Positions 1 to 9,747 of a stretch of 64,000 nucleotides of DNA are shown in pieces. A model generated the notes under the pieces. The model was not told the DNA's origin. It saw nothing but the letters and a program-made list of their open reading frames with translations, and searched no databases. A program made the position numbers and the translations under genes. Origin of the DNA: Deinococcus sp. JMULE3 (GTDB lineage Bacteria; Deinococcota; Deinococci; Deinococcales; Deinococcaceae). The stretch's first letter is position 1, and each line of letters starts with the position of its first letter. The stretch is taken from contig NZ_SGWE01000004.1 of NCBI RefSeq assembly GCF_013337115.1, positions 744,001-808,000 on the forward strand. The letters are read 5' to 3'.

Positions 1-1
1 C

Positions 2-517
2 ACGTTCGGGCACACCGACCGCGTGACGACGCTGGCGCTGCGGCTGGGCGAGCGGCTGGGCCTGCCTGACGCGCACCTGCGGCACCTGCGCTGGGGCGCG
101 TACCTGCACGACATCGGCAAGGTCGCGGTGGACGACCGGGTGCTGCGCAAGGCCGGACCGCTGACCCCGGTCGAACGTGAGGCGATGCAGTGGCACGTGG
201 AGGTCGGGGATCAGCTGCTGCGCGAGGAGGTGTTCGTCCCACGCGAGGTCCGCGAGGTCGTGCGGCACCACCATGAACGCTGGGACGGGACCGGGTACCC
301 GGACCGGCTCGCGGGGCCGGACATTCCGCTGCTGGCGCGGATCTTCAGTGTCGCGGACGTGTTCGACGCGCTGATCAGCGCCCGGCCGTACAAGCTGGCG
401 TGGTCGGTGCAGGCGGCCGCCGACTCGCTGCGGGAACAGGCGGGACGGCAGTTCGACCCGGCAGTCGTGGAGGCGTTCCTGCAGGTGCTGCGCGAGGACG
501 GCCTGCTGGACGACTGA
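2..517 (+). CDS. HD-GYP domain phosphodiesterase, C-terminal part (5' end outside window)
   Basis: The frame is open from base 2, so the gene starts to the left. The visible part is an HD-GYP output domain, a family that usually hydrolyses cyclic di-GMP. The metal-binding 'LHDIGKVAV' stretch begins about residue 28 counted from the in-frame GTG at base 23. The GYP signature 'HHHERWDGTGYP' lies at about residues 82-93, followed by 'ADVFDAL' and 'RPYK'. The lead-in 'GHTDRV' before that GTG is conserved family sequence, so the GTG is not the start. Any sensor domain (GAF, PAS or receiver) would be upstream and is not visible. The gene ends at a perfect inverted repeat and converges on a secreted-protein gene. 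Confidence 0.9.
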   Translation, partial: TFGHTDRVTTLALRLGERLGLPDAHLRHLRWGAYLHDIGKVAVDDRVLRKAGPLTPVEREAMQWHVEVGDQLLREEVFVPREVREVVRHHHERWDGTGYPDRLAGPDIPLLARIFSVADVFDALISARPYKLAWSVQAAADSLREQAGRQFDPAVVEAFLQVLREDGLLDD

Positions 518-519
518 AC

Positions 520-562
520 GGGAGAGGCGCGCCGGAGTTCGATCATCCGGCGCGCCTCTCCC
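520..562. terminator. Bidirectional terminator hairpin, 16-bp perfect stem
   Basis: Arms at 520-535 and 547-562 are perfectly complementary (GGGAGAGGCGCGCCGG) around an 11-nt loop. It sits between two convergent genes ending at 517 and 570, so it probably ends both transcripts. Confidence 0.85.
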
Positions 563-569
563 CTGTCCG

Positions 570-1130
570 TTACTTCTTCTGGAGGACCTTGATGTACGCG
601 CCCAGCTGCTCGGCCGTGCGGCCCTGCTTGAAGGGGTTGAACTGGCCGGGCTGGCCCTGACCGGCAGGTGCGCCGGGGCGGTCGCCGCCGGGGCCGCCCT
701 GACCGTTGCCTCCCTGACCTCCCTGGCCGCCGCTGCGTTGCGCCTGGGTGCGGCGGGCTTCGCGGTCCTGTTCGGCTTTCAGCATGAGGCTGTCGAGGGC
801 CGTGAGTTGTTTGGCGGTCAGGATCTTGTCCTCGATCTGCGTGAGGTATTTCTTGGCGTCGTTGGGCTGCACGCTGGTGGCTTTCTGGATGGTGGTCAGG
901 ATCGGCAGCAGGAGTTTGGCCTGCGCCTTGGTCAGGGCGGTCGCCTTGTTCTTTTCCAGGTCGGGCAGGAGGCGGACGGTCTGCGCGAGGTCGTTGACGG
1001 GCTGCATGGCTTTCATGCGGGCCTGCATCTCGGGCGTCATCTGGCGCTGGCCCTGGGTGCCGGTCTGGGCGCTGGCGGCGCCGAGGGTGAGGGCGGTGAG
1101 GATCAGGGTGGTGCGGGTGGTCTTGGTCAT
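570..1130 (-). CDS. Small secreted protein at the end of the efflux operon, function unknown
   Basis: A 186-residue protein with a signal peptide ending about residue 21 (cleavage after AASA). It then has a Met/Gln-rich helical stretch (QMTPEMQARMKAMQ, about 30-43), a Lys/Ala-rich helical middle, and a Gly/Gln/Pro-rich low-complexity region (about 133-165). It recalls small envelope-stress proteins of the Spy/CpxP kind in size and helical Met-rich start, but I see no LTxxQ signature and make no firm family claim. AGGAG lies upstream of the ATG. It starts 25 bp after the MacB-like permease, so it is likely the last cistron of that operon and may act on, or respond to, the same envelope stress. 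Confidence 0.75.
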   Translation of the reverse strand: MTKTTRTTLILTALTLGAASAQTGTQGQRQMTPEMQARMKAMQPVNDLAQTVRLLPDLEKNKATALTKAQAKLLLPILTTIQKATSVQPNDAKKYLTQIEDKILTAKQLTALDSLMLKAEQDREARRTQAQRSGGQGGQGGNGQGGPGGDRPGAPAGQGQPGQFNPFKQGRTAEQLGAYIKVLQKK

Positions 1131-1155
1131 GGGGGTGCTCCTATTCGTATCTGAG

Positions 1156-2474
<1,319 letters not shown>

Positions 2475-2478
<4 letters not shown>

Positions 2479-3227
2479 GCGAGCCTCCCGCTGCGGGGCG
2501 TCTGGCGGCGGTCGCTCTCGATCAGGCCGTCACGGACGCGGATGACCCGCCCGGCGTACGCGCCGATGTCGTCCTCGTGCGTGACGATGACGACGGTGGT
2601 GCCCTCGGCGTGCAGGTCGCTGAACAGGCCCATGACTTCCTCGCTGGTGCGGGTGTCGAGGTTCCCGGTGGGTTCGTCGGCCAGCAGCAGGCGGGGGCGT
2701 CCGGCCAGCGCGCGGGCGATGGCGACGCGTTGCTTCTGCCCGCCGCTGATCTGGCTGGGGAGGTTGCGGGCCTTGTCGGCCAGCCCGACGCGGTCCAGGA
2801 CCTGCATGGCCCGGTCGCGCCGCTCGCGGGGGGGCACCCCGGCGTACGTGAGGGGCACCTCGACGTTCTCCACGAGGTTCAGGCGGGGCAGCAGGTGGAA
2901 CGCCTGGAACACGAAGCCGATCTCTGTGTTGCGGGCCGCGGCGCGTTCGTTCTCGCTGAGGGTGGTGACGTCGCGGCCGCCCAGCCGGTAGCCGCCCTCG
3001 CTGGGCCGGTCGAGCAGGCCGATGATCTGCATCAGGGTGGTCTTGCCGCTGCCCGACGGTCCCATCAGGGCGACCATCTCGCCCGGCAGGATCTGCACGT
3101 CCACGCCACGCAGGGCCTCGAAGATCACGTCGCCCTGCGCGTACACCTTGCGCACGGCGCGCAGGTCCACGACCGCCGGGGCGAGGCTGGGCGCGGGGAC
3201 GGCCGGGGTGACCTGCGGGGCGGTCAC
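2475..3227 (-). CDS. MacB/LolD-type ABC transporter ATP-binding protein
   Basis: A 250-residue ATPase with Walker A 'GPSGSGKTT' (about 55-63), signature 'ISGGQKQRVAIARAL' (about 158-172) and Walker B 'LLLADEPTGNLD'. The layout is typical of the MacB/LolD/FtsE subclass. It powers the adjacent permease and lies between the membrane-fusion protein and the permease, with 4-bp overlaps on both sides. The C-terminal tail is short and basic. The first residues (about 1-18, Pro/Ala-rich) are not conserved, so the true start could be slightly downstream. Confidence 0.93.
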
Positions 3228-4609
3228 GGGGCACCACCGGGGAAGCCGCCGCCGGGCACGCCGAATCCGCCGCTCTGGCGGCTGTTCTGGCTGCGGGCGC
3301 CGCTGCCCTGGCCGCTGGCGCTGGCGGCGCTGCGGGCCGCGCCGGGCACGACGACTTCCTGGCCGGGGGTCAGGCCGTCCGTGACGATGGTGTTCGTGCC
3401 GTCGGTCGCGCCGGTCTCCACGCGGACCCGTTCGGGTTCGGCGCCCGCTGCGGTGGGGATCTGCACGTAGCTGCGGCTCCGCACGGTCTGCACGGCCTTG
3501 CTGGGCACCAGAAGGCCGCGGTCCTCGCTCTGGACGATCTCCGCCTCGGCGGTCATCCCGGCGCGCAGCTGCCCGCCTGTGTTACTCAATTGCACGGTGG
3601 CGGTGAACACGCTGATGCCGCTGCTCTGGGTCGCGCCGGGCGAGACGCGCACGACCTTCCCGCTGAAGGTCTGCCCGTCGAAGGCGTCGAGGGTCACGTC
3701 GGCGCGCTGGCCGACCTTCACGCCGGCGATCTCGGTCTCGTCGATCTGCACGGGGAGATTCAGGGTGGTGTCGTCGATCAGGGTCAGGATGCTCGCGCCG
3801 CTGTTCACGACGGTGCCCTCGGTGGCGGTGACGGTGCTGACCACGCCGCTCATCGGGGCGTACACCTTCAGGTCGGTGCGGTCCTGCGCGGCGGCGTCCA
3901 GGCTGTCCTGCGCCTGCTGCACGGCGAGCGCCTGACTGCGGAGGTTCTGCGCGTCGGTGCTCGCGCCGGTCTGCTGCTGGGTCAGGGCGCTGCTCAGGCT
4001 GGCGCGGGCGCTGTCCACGCTCTGCTGGGCCTTGGTGACGGCGGACTGCGCGTCGGCCAGCGCGGAGGCGCTCAGCGCGCCGATGGCCGCGAGCTGCCGC
4101 TGCCCGCTGAGGGTGCGCTGCGCGTCGGCGAGGGTCTGCTCGGCCTGCGTCACGCTGCCCCGCGCGCTGACGACGCTGCTGGCGCGCTGCGCGGCACTGC
4201 TGGCCTGAGAAGCGCGCGCAGCGTCCAGGCTGGCGCGGGCCTTGTCGAGGTTCAGCTGGGCCGCCTGGACGTTCTGCTCGACGGTGTCGCTGCTCAGGGT
4301 GGTGATCAGCTGCCCCTTCGTGACGCGTTCGCCCACGGCGGGCACGGCGCCGACGGTGGCGGTCAGGTCCGCGCCGACCGTGCGGGTCTGCGCGGCTTCC
4401 AGCGTGCCGGGGCCGCTGACGGACACCCGGACGACGCCCTGCTGCGCGCGGCTGGTGGTGGTCGTGGCGGTGACGGTCGCGGTCTGCGCGCTGCGGCTGC
4501 GGGTGTACAGGACGCCTCCGGTGGCGGCGCCGACCAGCAGCAGGGCGCCGATGACCCACGGCCAGCGGCGGCGCGGCGCGGCGGGCCGGGGAATGGAAGT
4601 GGTGGTCAC
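3224..4609 (-). CDS. MacA-like periplasmic adaptor (membrane fusion protein)
   Basis: A 461-residue HlyD/RND-type adaptor. It has an N-terminal anchor (about 16-33, 'WPWVIGALLLVGAATGG'), then a lipoyl/biotinyl half-motif. A long Ala/Gln-rich coiled-coil hairpin covers about 110-235 and should contact TolC. The second lipoyl half is 'KVYAPMSGVVSTV', followed by beta-barrel and membrane-proximal domains. The C-terminus is a Gly/Pro-rich tail after 'GQEVVVPGA'. It bridges the permease and an outer-membrane channel. The gene overlaps the upstream tolC-type gene and the downstream ATPase gene by 4 bp each. Confidence 0.9.
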   Translation of the reverse strand: MTTTSIPRPAAPRRRWPWVIGALLLVGAATGGVLYTRSRSAQTATVTATTTTSRAQQGVVRVSVSGPGTLEAAQTRTVGADLTATVGAVPAVGERVTKGQLITTLSSDTVEQNVQAAQLNLDKARASLDAARASQASSAAQRASSVVSARGSVTQAEQTLADAQRTLSGQRQLAAIGALSASALADAQSAVTKAQQSVDSARASLSSALTQQQTGASTDAQNLRSQALAVQQAQDSLDAAAQDRTDLKVYAPMSGVVSTVTATEGTVVNSGASILTLIDDTTLNLPVQIDETEIAGVKVGQRADVTLDAFDGQTFSGKVVRVSPGATQSSGISVFTATVQLSNTGGQLRAGMTAEAEIVQSEDRGLLVPSKAVQTVRSRSYVQIPTAAGAEPERVRVETGATDGTNTIVTDGLTPGQEVVVPGAARSAASASGQGSGARSQNSRQSGGFGVPGGGFPGGAP

Positions 4610-5664
4610 AGCGCGCCCCCGATGCCGGTGAGATTCTGCCCGGCGGCGACCGACAGCGCCGCGAGGGCCTCGGTGACGTTGTTCTGCGCCTGCAGGCGGC
4701 TGTACTGCGCTTTCTTGAGGCTCAGCTGGGTGTTCTGGAGTTCGACGGCGCTGATCGTGCCGCTTTTCAGGCGGGCGCTGTCCTGCGTGTAGGTCTTCTG
4801 CGCGGCGGCCTCGCGGTTCAGGGCGACCTGCTGGAGTTCGTAGGCGTTCTGCGCCGCCTGGTACGCGCTGGCGAGGGTCTGCCCGGCCGTCTTCTCGGCG
4901 CTGTCCTGGCTGCGTTGCGCGTTCGCCAGGGCCGTTTTGGCGTCCTGGAGGGTCCGGGCGGGCGTGAAGTCGTTGTCGGCGAGTTTCACGTTCAGCGCGG
5001 CGCTGGCGACGTCGTTCGCGGCGCCGACCAGGCTGGTCAGCCGGTCCAGCCCGCCCTGGAGGCTGGCGAGCGTGACGCTCAGTTTGGGCGCGGTGATGGC
5101 GCTGCCCGCGCGGACGCTGCTCCCCAGGCCGGTCAGGGTGCCGAGTTTCGCGGCGGCGAGGTTCAGCTGCGCGCGGGCGTCGGCGAGGGTCTGGGTGCTG
5201 GCGGCCAGGGTGTTCTGTGCGTTCGTGACGTCCAGGGTGGTGGCGTTCCCGATGCCGAGTTTCACCTGCGCGACCTGCACGCCCCTGGTGTCCACCTGCA
5301 CCTGGAGCGTCTGGAGTTCGACGTTCTCCTGCGCTTCCAGCAGCGCCGCGTACGCACCGACGGCGCTTTGCAGCGCGCCGAGTTTCGCGGCGCGGACCTG
5401 CGCCTGCGCGAGCTTCTCGGCGTTCGTGGCGTTCAGTTTCGCGGCGACGAGGGTGCTGGGGTCGGCCTGCGCGGCGCGGCTGGCGGCCTGGGCCTTGTCG
5501 AGGTTCGCCTGGGAGGTCTTGACGTCGCTGCTGGTGTTCAGCGCGGCGCTGACGGCACTCCCGGCGCTGAGGACAGTCTGGGGGGTGCTCTGGGCGTGTG
5601 CGGCGGGCGCGGCCAGGGCGAGGCCCAGGCTGAGGGTAAGGAATCGGGTGCGGGCGTGGGTCAT
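4606..5664 (-). CDS. TolC-family outer membrane efflux protein, second copy
   Basis: A 352-residue protein starting MTHARTRFLTLSLGL with a signal peptide cleaved after about AAHA. The body is Ala/Gln/Leu-rich and helical with the internal-repeat structure of OEP/TolC proteins. 'AAKLGTLTG' and 'QNNVTEALAALSVAAG' mark the repeat ends. It is shorter than a typical 420-480-residue TolC and shorter than the gene before it. The frame stays open far upstream, but the ATG at 5664 has a signal peptide and overlaps the stop of the preceding gene by 4 bp, which fixes the start. It may form hetero-oligomers with, or specialise from, the first copy; that is inference. Confidence 0.85.
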   Translation of the reverse strand: MTHARTRFLTLSLGLALAAPAAHAQSTPQTVLSAGSAVSAALNTSSDVKTSQANLDKAQAASRAAQADPSTLVAAKLNATNAEKLAQAQVRAAKLGALQSAVGAYAALLEAQENVELQTLQVQVDTRGVQVAQVKLGIGNATTLDVTNAQNTLAASTQTLADARAQLNLAAAKLGTLTGLGSSVRAGSAITAPKLSVTLASLQGGLDRLTSLVGAANDVASAALNVKLADNDFTPARTLQDAKTALANAQRSQDSAEKTAGQTLASAYQAAQNAYELQQVALNREAAAQKTYTQDSARLKSGTISAVELQNTQLSLKKAQYSRLQAQNNVTEALAALSVAAGQNLTGIGGAL

Positions 5665-7031
5665 TGGGGGCCTCCGGCGGCGTTGAGAAGCTGGGTCAGG
5701 CTCAGCTGGGCGGTGATGCGGGCGGACAGCAGGTCCCGCTCCGCCTGCGCGAGACTGAGCGTGGCGGCGGCGAGGTCGTCGGCAGTGCCAGTCCCGGCAT
5801 CCAGGCGGGCCTGGGCGGTCTGCACGGCCAGCCCCGCGGCCTGCACCTGCGCGGCGCGGGTCTGCACGGCGTTCAGGTTGGTCTGCACGGTCACGAAGCG
5901 GCTGCGGACGTCCAGTTCGGCGTTCTGCTGCGCGACCGTCAGGGCAAGCCCCGCCTGGGTGACGCTGGCCTGCGCGGCGCTCAGCGCGGCCTGCTGGGCG
6001 GGTGAGTACACGACGTACGAGCCGCTGACGCTGGCGGTCAGGCGGCTCGCACTGCCCCCCGCGCGGTCGCCCAGCGGCAGGCTGTAACTGCCGCCCAGGG
6101 TACCCTGCCTGACGTTCAGCGTGGCGCTGACCGTCCCGGCGGCGCCGCCGCCGTAGCCGACGCTGGCGGTCAGGTCGGGCAGGCGGGCGTCCCGCTGGTC
6201 GGCCTCCAGGGTCTCCTGCGCGCTCGCCAGGGCGTTCTGCGCGCTGATCACGTCGCTGCTGCCCGTGCGGGCGCGGGCGACCAGGGCGCTCAGGTCCGGG
6301 AGGGTCAGGGTGTCGTCCGGCCGGGTGCTGAAGGTCACGCCGCCCAGGGTGGTGCCCAGCGTGGCGTCCAGGGTGCGGCGGGCGCTGTCCAGGCTGGCCT
6401 GCGCCTGCGTCAGGCTGCTCTGCGCGGTCTGCACGGCGTTCTGGGCGTTCAGGACCGTCTCGGCGGTGGCGTTCCCGGCGGCCTGCTGGGTCTGCGCGAC
6501 GGTCAGCTGCCGCTGCCGCAGCTCCAGCGTACGCGTGGCCAGGGTGATGTCCTGCGTGGCGAGCGCGGCCGAGAAGTACGCCTGCGCGACGTTCAGCTGC
6601 GTACTCAGGGTCGCGTCGCGCAGATTCGCCTGGGCCAGCGCGAGGCTGCGTTCGGACGCCCGCAGGCTGCTCTGCGCGCTCGACCAGGGCAGCAGGCCCA
6701 GGCTGACGTTCGCACCCGCCGTGCCCGACAGGCTGCTGCCGACGGCGGTGGTGGTGCCGTCGGTGGCGGTGGTGGTCGTCGGCCCGGCGTAGCTGGCGCT
6801 GCCGCTGACACTGACAGTCAGGCCCAGCGCGGCGCGGGCCGCCTGGAGGTTCTGCTGCGCGACCTGCACGCTCAGCGCGGCGCGGGTGACGCTGGGGGCC
6901 TGGGCCAGCTGCGCGTAGGCCTGCTCCAGGGTGAGGTCGGGGGGCGCGGCGGACGGCGCGGTGGTCTGGGCGTGCGCGGCGCCGAGCAGCAGGGCCAGCG
7001 TGAGCAGGCAAGGCGGGGGGGGGCGGGTCAT
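5661..7031 (-). CDS. TolC-family outer membrane efflux protein, first copy
   Basis: A 456-residue protein with signal peptide (cleavage after GAAHA, about residue 21) and two OEP repeats rich in Ala/Gln/Ser coiled coil. 'LDATLGTTLGGV' marks the end of repeat one, and 'DDLAAATLSLAQAERDLLSARI' lies near the end of repeat two. Length is normal for TolC. It is the first gene of a five- or six-gene efflux operon and is transcribed away from a two-component system whose regulator starts 167 bp away, suggesting local control. It probably forms the outer-membrane channel for the MacAB-type pump below it. Confidence 0.88.
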   Translation of the reverse strand: MTRPPPPCLLTLALLLGAAHAQTTAPSAAPPDLTLEQAYAQLAQAPSVTRAALSVQVAQQNLQAARAALGLTVSVSGSASYAGPTTTTATDGTTTAVGSSLSGTAGANVSLGLLPWSSAQSSLRASERSLALAQANLRDATLSTQLNVAQAYFSAALATQDITLATRTLELRQRQLTVAQTQQAAGNATAETVLNAQNAVQTAQSSLTQAQASLDSARRTLDATLGTTLGGVTFSTRPDDTLTLPDLSALVARARTGSSDVISAQNALASAQETLEADQRDARLPDLTASVGYGGGAAGTVSATLNVRQGTLGGSYSLPLGDRAGGSASRLTASVSGSYVVYSPAQQAALSAAQASVTQAGLALTVAQQNAELDVRSRFVTVQTNLNAVQTRAAQVQAAGLAVQTAQARLDAGTGTADDLAAATLSLAQAERDLLSARITAQLSLTQLLNAAGGPQ

Positions 7032-7185
7032 GTCGCTCAGCGTGCGGGGCGGGGGTCAAGACTCCGCGCAGCCTCTGTGAAGATTTGTCGAAGGGTCCGG
7101 GTAGACCGCCAGCAGGGGTTTGTGCCCGGTGACAGCGGCGCGCCGGGACCTGAGGGGTCTTCGCGCGTCCTTCACGGAGTTCACG

Positions 7186-7191
7186 TACGCT
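7186..7191 (+). promoter_or_regulatory. -10 hexamer TACGCT for leaderless response-regulator mRNA
   Basis: TACGCT ends 6 nt before the ATG at 7198. No Shine-Dalgarno sequence is present, so transcription should begin at or next to the start codon. Confidence 0.65.
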
Positions 7192-7197
7192 CATGGC

Positions 7198-7881
7198 ATG
7201 AGTGCCCTGATCCTGATCGTCGAGGACGAACCCCAGCTGGCGGAGGTGCTGGAGGCCTACGCCCGCCAGGAGGGCTACCGCACCGAACGCGCCGCCGACG
7301 GCAACGCCGCCCTGAGCGTGTACCGCGCCGCCAGCCCGGACCTGATCCTGCTGGACGTGATGCTGCCGGGCCGCAGCGGCCTGGACGTCCTGAAGACCGT
7401 GCGGGCCGAGGGCGGCACGCCCGTGATCCTCGTGACGGCCCGCGCCGAGGAGACCGACCAGATCGTGGGGCTGGAACTCGGCGCGGACGACTACGTGGTC
7501 AAACCGTTCCGCCCGCGCGAGGTGATGGCGCGCGTGAAGGCCGTGCTGCGCCGCGCGACCGCCCTGCTCGACGATGCGGACCGCCCGCTGAGGGTGGGTC
7601 CGCTGGAGGTGGACCGCCGCGCGGTCGTGGCGCGCGTACACGGCGAGACCCTGAGCCTCACCCCAGCCGAGTTCCGCCTGCTGTCGCAGCTGGCCGAGGC
7701 GCCGGGCCGCGCGTACACCCGCGAGGAACTGCTCGCGGCGGCCCTGCCGGACAGTGACGCGCTGGAACGCGTCGTGGACGCGCACCTCGCCAGCGTGCGC
7801 CGCAAACTGGACGCCGCGCAGGCCGGGGGGCTGCTGCACACCGTGCGGGGCGTCGGGTACCGCCTGGAGGCCGCCGGATGA
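7198..7881 (+). CDS. OmpR-family response regulator
   Basis: A 227-residue regulator. The receiver domain has acidic pocket E9/D10, phospho-acceptor D53 ('LILLDVMLPG'), T80 and K102 ('VVKPF'). A linker leads to an OmpR/PhoB winged-helix domain (about 125-225, 'LTPAEFRLLSQL', ending 'HTVRGVGYRLEAAG'). An open frame extends to 7120, but the ATG at 7198 begins exactly at the receiver fold and has a TACGCT hexamer 6 nt upstream. The stop overlaps the kinase ATG by 4 bp. It is divergent from the efflux operon, which is its most likely target. Confidence 0.93.
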   Translation: MSALILIVEDEPQLAEVLEAYARQEGYRTERAADGNAALSVYRAASPDLILLDVMLPGRSGLDVLKTVRAEGGTPVILVTARAEETDQIVGLELGADDYVVKPFRPREVMARVKAVLRRATALLDDADRPLRVGPLEVDRRAVVARVHGETLSLTPAEFRLLSQLAEAPGRAYTREELLAAALPDSDALERVVDAHLASVRRKLDAAQAGGLLHTVRGVGYRLEAAG

Positions 7882-9194
7882 CGCCGCCCGCCGGGAAGCC
7901 GCAGCGCACGCAGCCGCTGGCGGTGACGCTGCTGCTGGCGATGCTGCTGGTGGTGCTCGTGGCGGTGGGCAGCACCTTCTACTTCTCGAACCTAGTGGTG
8001 AAGCGCGAGTTCGAGCGGCTGCCCAGCGGCGTGCGGCAGATGCTGCGCGATCAGCACGCAGCCGCCCTGCGCGGCGAGGTGCTGACCCCCACGCCGCCCC
8101 TGCCCGTGATCCGCACCGGCAGCGCCGCCGACGCATATCTGGACCCCTTCGACAGCAGTCCGGACGTGGGCGGCGTCGTGAAGCAGGCCAGCGGGGAGGA
8201 CGCGGTCGTCACGAACGGCAAGCGGCCCCGCAACCTGTGGGTCAGTGACGGCAAACCGCCGCCCCGCAGCCGCGCGCAGGACTTCCTGCGGGACGTGCAG
8301 CGCAGCCTCCTGCAGGTGGGACTGGTCGCGGCGGCGGTGTCGGCGCTGCTGGCGTTCCTGATCTCGCGCCGGGTGGCACGCCCCGTCTCGGCGGTGTCGG
8401 GCGCGGCGGCGCGGCTGGCCAGCGGCGACCTGAGTGCCCGGGCGCCCGTACTGGGCGGCGAGCGGGAGATCGCGGCGCTGGCGCACGCCTTCAACGACAT
8501 GGCCGAGAACCTCCAGGCGCTGGAACGCGAGCGGCAGCAGGCGGTGGCGGACATCGCGCATGAACTGCGCACCCCGATCGCCGTGATCCAGGCCCGCCTG
8601 GACGCGCTGGAGGACGGCGTGTACCCGCTGCATCCTGAGCAGATCACGCTGCTGAGCACGCAGACGCAGCTGCTCACGCGGCTGGTCGGGGACCTGCGCA
8701 CCCTGACCCTGGCGGACGCCGGGCGTCTGGCGCTGGACCCGCGCCCGCTGGACCTGGGCGCCCTGGGCCGCGAGGTCGTGCAGGCGCTGCAGGACCGCGC
8801 CACCGCACTGGGCCTGACGCTGGGCGTGCAGGCCGAACCGGCCCTCACGCACGCCGACCGGGACCGCGTGCGGCAGATCACCACGAACCTCGTGGACAAC
8901 GCCCTGAGGCACGCCCGCAGCCGCGTGCACGTGCGCGTGGAAACGCGCGGCGAGCAGGTCGTGCTGCACGTCGAGGACGACGGCCCCGGCATCCCCGAGG
9001 GCAGCCGCGAGGCGGTGTTCACGCGTTTCACGCGTCTGGACGCCAGCCGCTCCCGCGACACGGGCGGCAGTGGCCTGGGACTGGCGATCGTGCGGGCGCT
9101 GGCCGCCGCGCACGGGGGGCAGGCGGCGCTGGCCGCCTCCAAGGGGCTGGGCGGCGCGCACTTCACGGTGACCCTGCCGGGGGGGACAGACTGA
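7878..9194 (+). CDS. Sensor histidine kinase
   Basis: A 438-residue membrane kinase. TM1 is at about 14-36, followed by a periplasmic domain of about 110 residues. TM2 (about 146-168) leads into a HAMP domain. The HisKA motif 'DIAHELRTPIAV' has the phospho-accepting His at about 228. The HATPase_c domain shows N box 'NLVDNALRHA', 'VEDDGPGIPEG' and 'SGLGLAIVRAL'. It should phosphorylate the regulator encoded just upstream (4-bp overlap). The periplasmic sensing domain has no match I recognise, so the signal is unknown; the neighbouring efflux operon suggests an envelope or drug stress. Confidence 0.93.
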   Translation: MTPPAGKPQRTQPLAVTLLLAMLLVVLVAVGSTFYFSNLVVKREFERLPSGVRQMLRDQHAAALRGEVLTPTPPLPVIRTGSAADAYLDPFDSSPDVGGVVKQASGEDAVVTNGKRPRNLWVSDGKPPPRSRAQDFLRDVQRSLLQVGLVAAAVSALLAFLISRRVARPVSAVSGAAARLASGDLSARAPVLGGEREIAALAHAFNDMAENLQALERERQQAVADIAHELRTPIAVIQARLDALEDGVYPLHPEQITLLSTQTQLLTRLVGDLRTLTLADAGRLALDPRPLDLGALGREVVQALQDRATALGLTLGVQAEPALTHADRDRVRQITTNLVDNALRHARSRVHVRVETRGEQVVLHVEDDGPGIPEGSREAVFTRFTRLDASRSRDTGGSGLGLAIVRALAAAHGGQAALAASKGLGGAHFTVTLPGGTD

Positions 9195-9204
9195 CCCGCC
9201 AGCA

Positions 9205-9240
9205 GCGCGGCCCCAGGGCTCCTGTCGCCTGGGGCCGCGC
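9205..9240. terminator. Bidirectional terminator hairpin, 13-bp stem
   Basis: Arms 9205-9217 (GCGCGGCCCCAGG) and 9228-9240 are perfectly complementary with a 10-nt loop. The repeat lies between the convergent kinase and NUDIX genes. Confidence 0.85.
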
Positions 9241-9252
9241 GCCGTTCCCACG

Positions 9253-9747
9253 TTAGCTGCGGGGTTTCAGCGCGGGGATGCGCAGGCCGCCGCGACCGTC
9301 CCAGCCCTTGAAGGCGTAGAAGCGGCCGGGCTCGCCGGTCAGCAGGTAGTCGCTGAGCGGTTCGCGCATGGGGGGCGCCTCGATCTTCTGCAGGGCTTCC
9401 TCGACGGTGCAGAAGCGCGCCTCCACGATGAACCCGTCGGGGTCGGCAGGGTTCAGCAGGCCGTCCCAGGTGGCCTCGAACGCCACGGCGATGGCGCGTT
9501 CGCCGCGGCGTTCGTCCTCGATGTGCACGGTGTACGCCATGTGCTTGATGCCCGTCAGTTTCAGGCCGGTTTCCTCGTAGATCTCGCGGTACAGCGCCTC
9601 GGGGAGGGTCTCGCCGGGTTCGACGACGCCGCCCGGCAGGGTGTGGCGCACGCGGCCGTGGCCCTGCCAGTCGTTGCCGACGAGCAGCACGCGGCCGAAG
9701 CGGTCGCGGAGGATCCCGGCGGCGACGAGCAGGTCACGCCGCGCCAT
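9253..9747 (-). CDS. NUDIX hydrolase
   Basis: A 164-residue protein with a complete NUDIX box at about residues 40-62 ('[18 protein letters not shown]' then 'YEETGL'), which binds the metal and cleaves nucleoside diphosphates linked to another moiety. The substrate cannot be told from the sequence; Deinococcus carries many NUDIX paralogues. The start overlaps the 3' end of the release-factor gene by 14 bp, implying translational coupling with prfA. The C-terminus (about 120-164) is a short extension containing 'GRFYAFKGW'. Confidence 0.9.
   Translation of the reverse strand: MARRDLLVAAGILRDRFGRVLLVGNDWQGHGRVRHTLPGGVVEPGETLPEALYREIYEETGLKLTGIKHMAYTVHIEDERRGERAIAVAFEATWDGLLNPADPDGFIVEARFCTVEEALQKIEAPPMREPLSDYLLTGEPGRFYAFKGWDGRGGLRIPALKPRS

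Noticed and set aside
7032..7185. Regulator start at 7120 upstream of the receiver domain
   Set aside because: The extra 26 residues precede the receiver fold and lack conservation; the ATG at 7198 has the leaderless hexamer.
5665..8136. Upstream extension of the short tolC-type frame to over 1100 codons
   Set aside because: The extension runs through the first tolC-type gene and the divergent regulator in another frame; the signal peptide and 4-bp overlap place the start at 5664.
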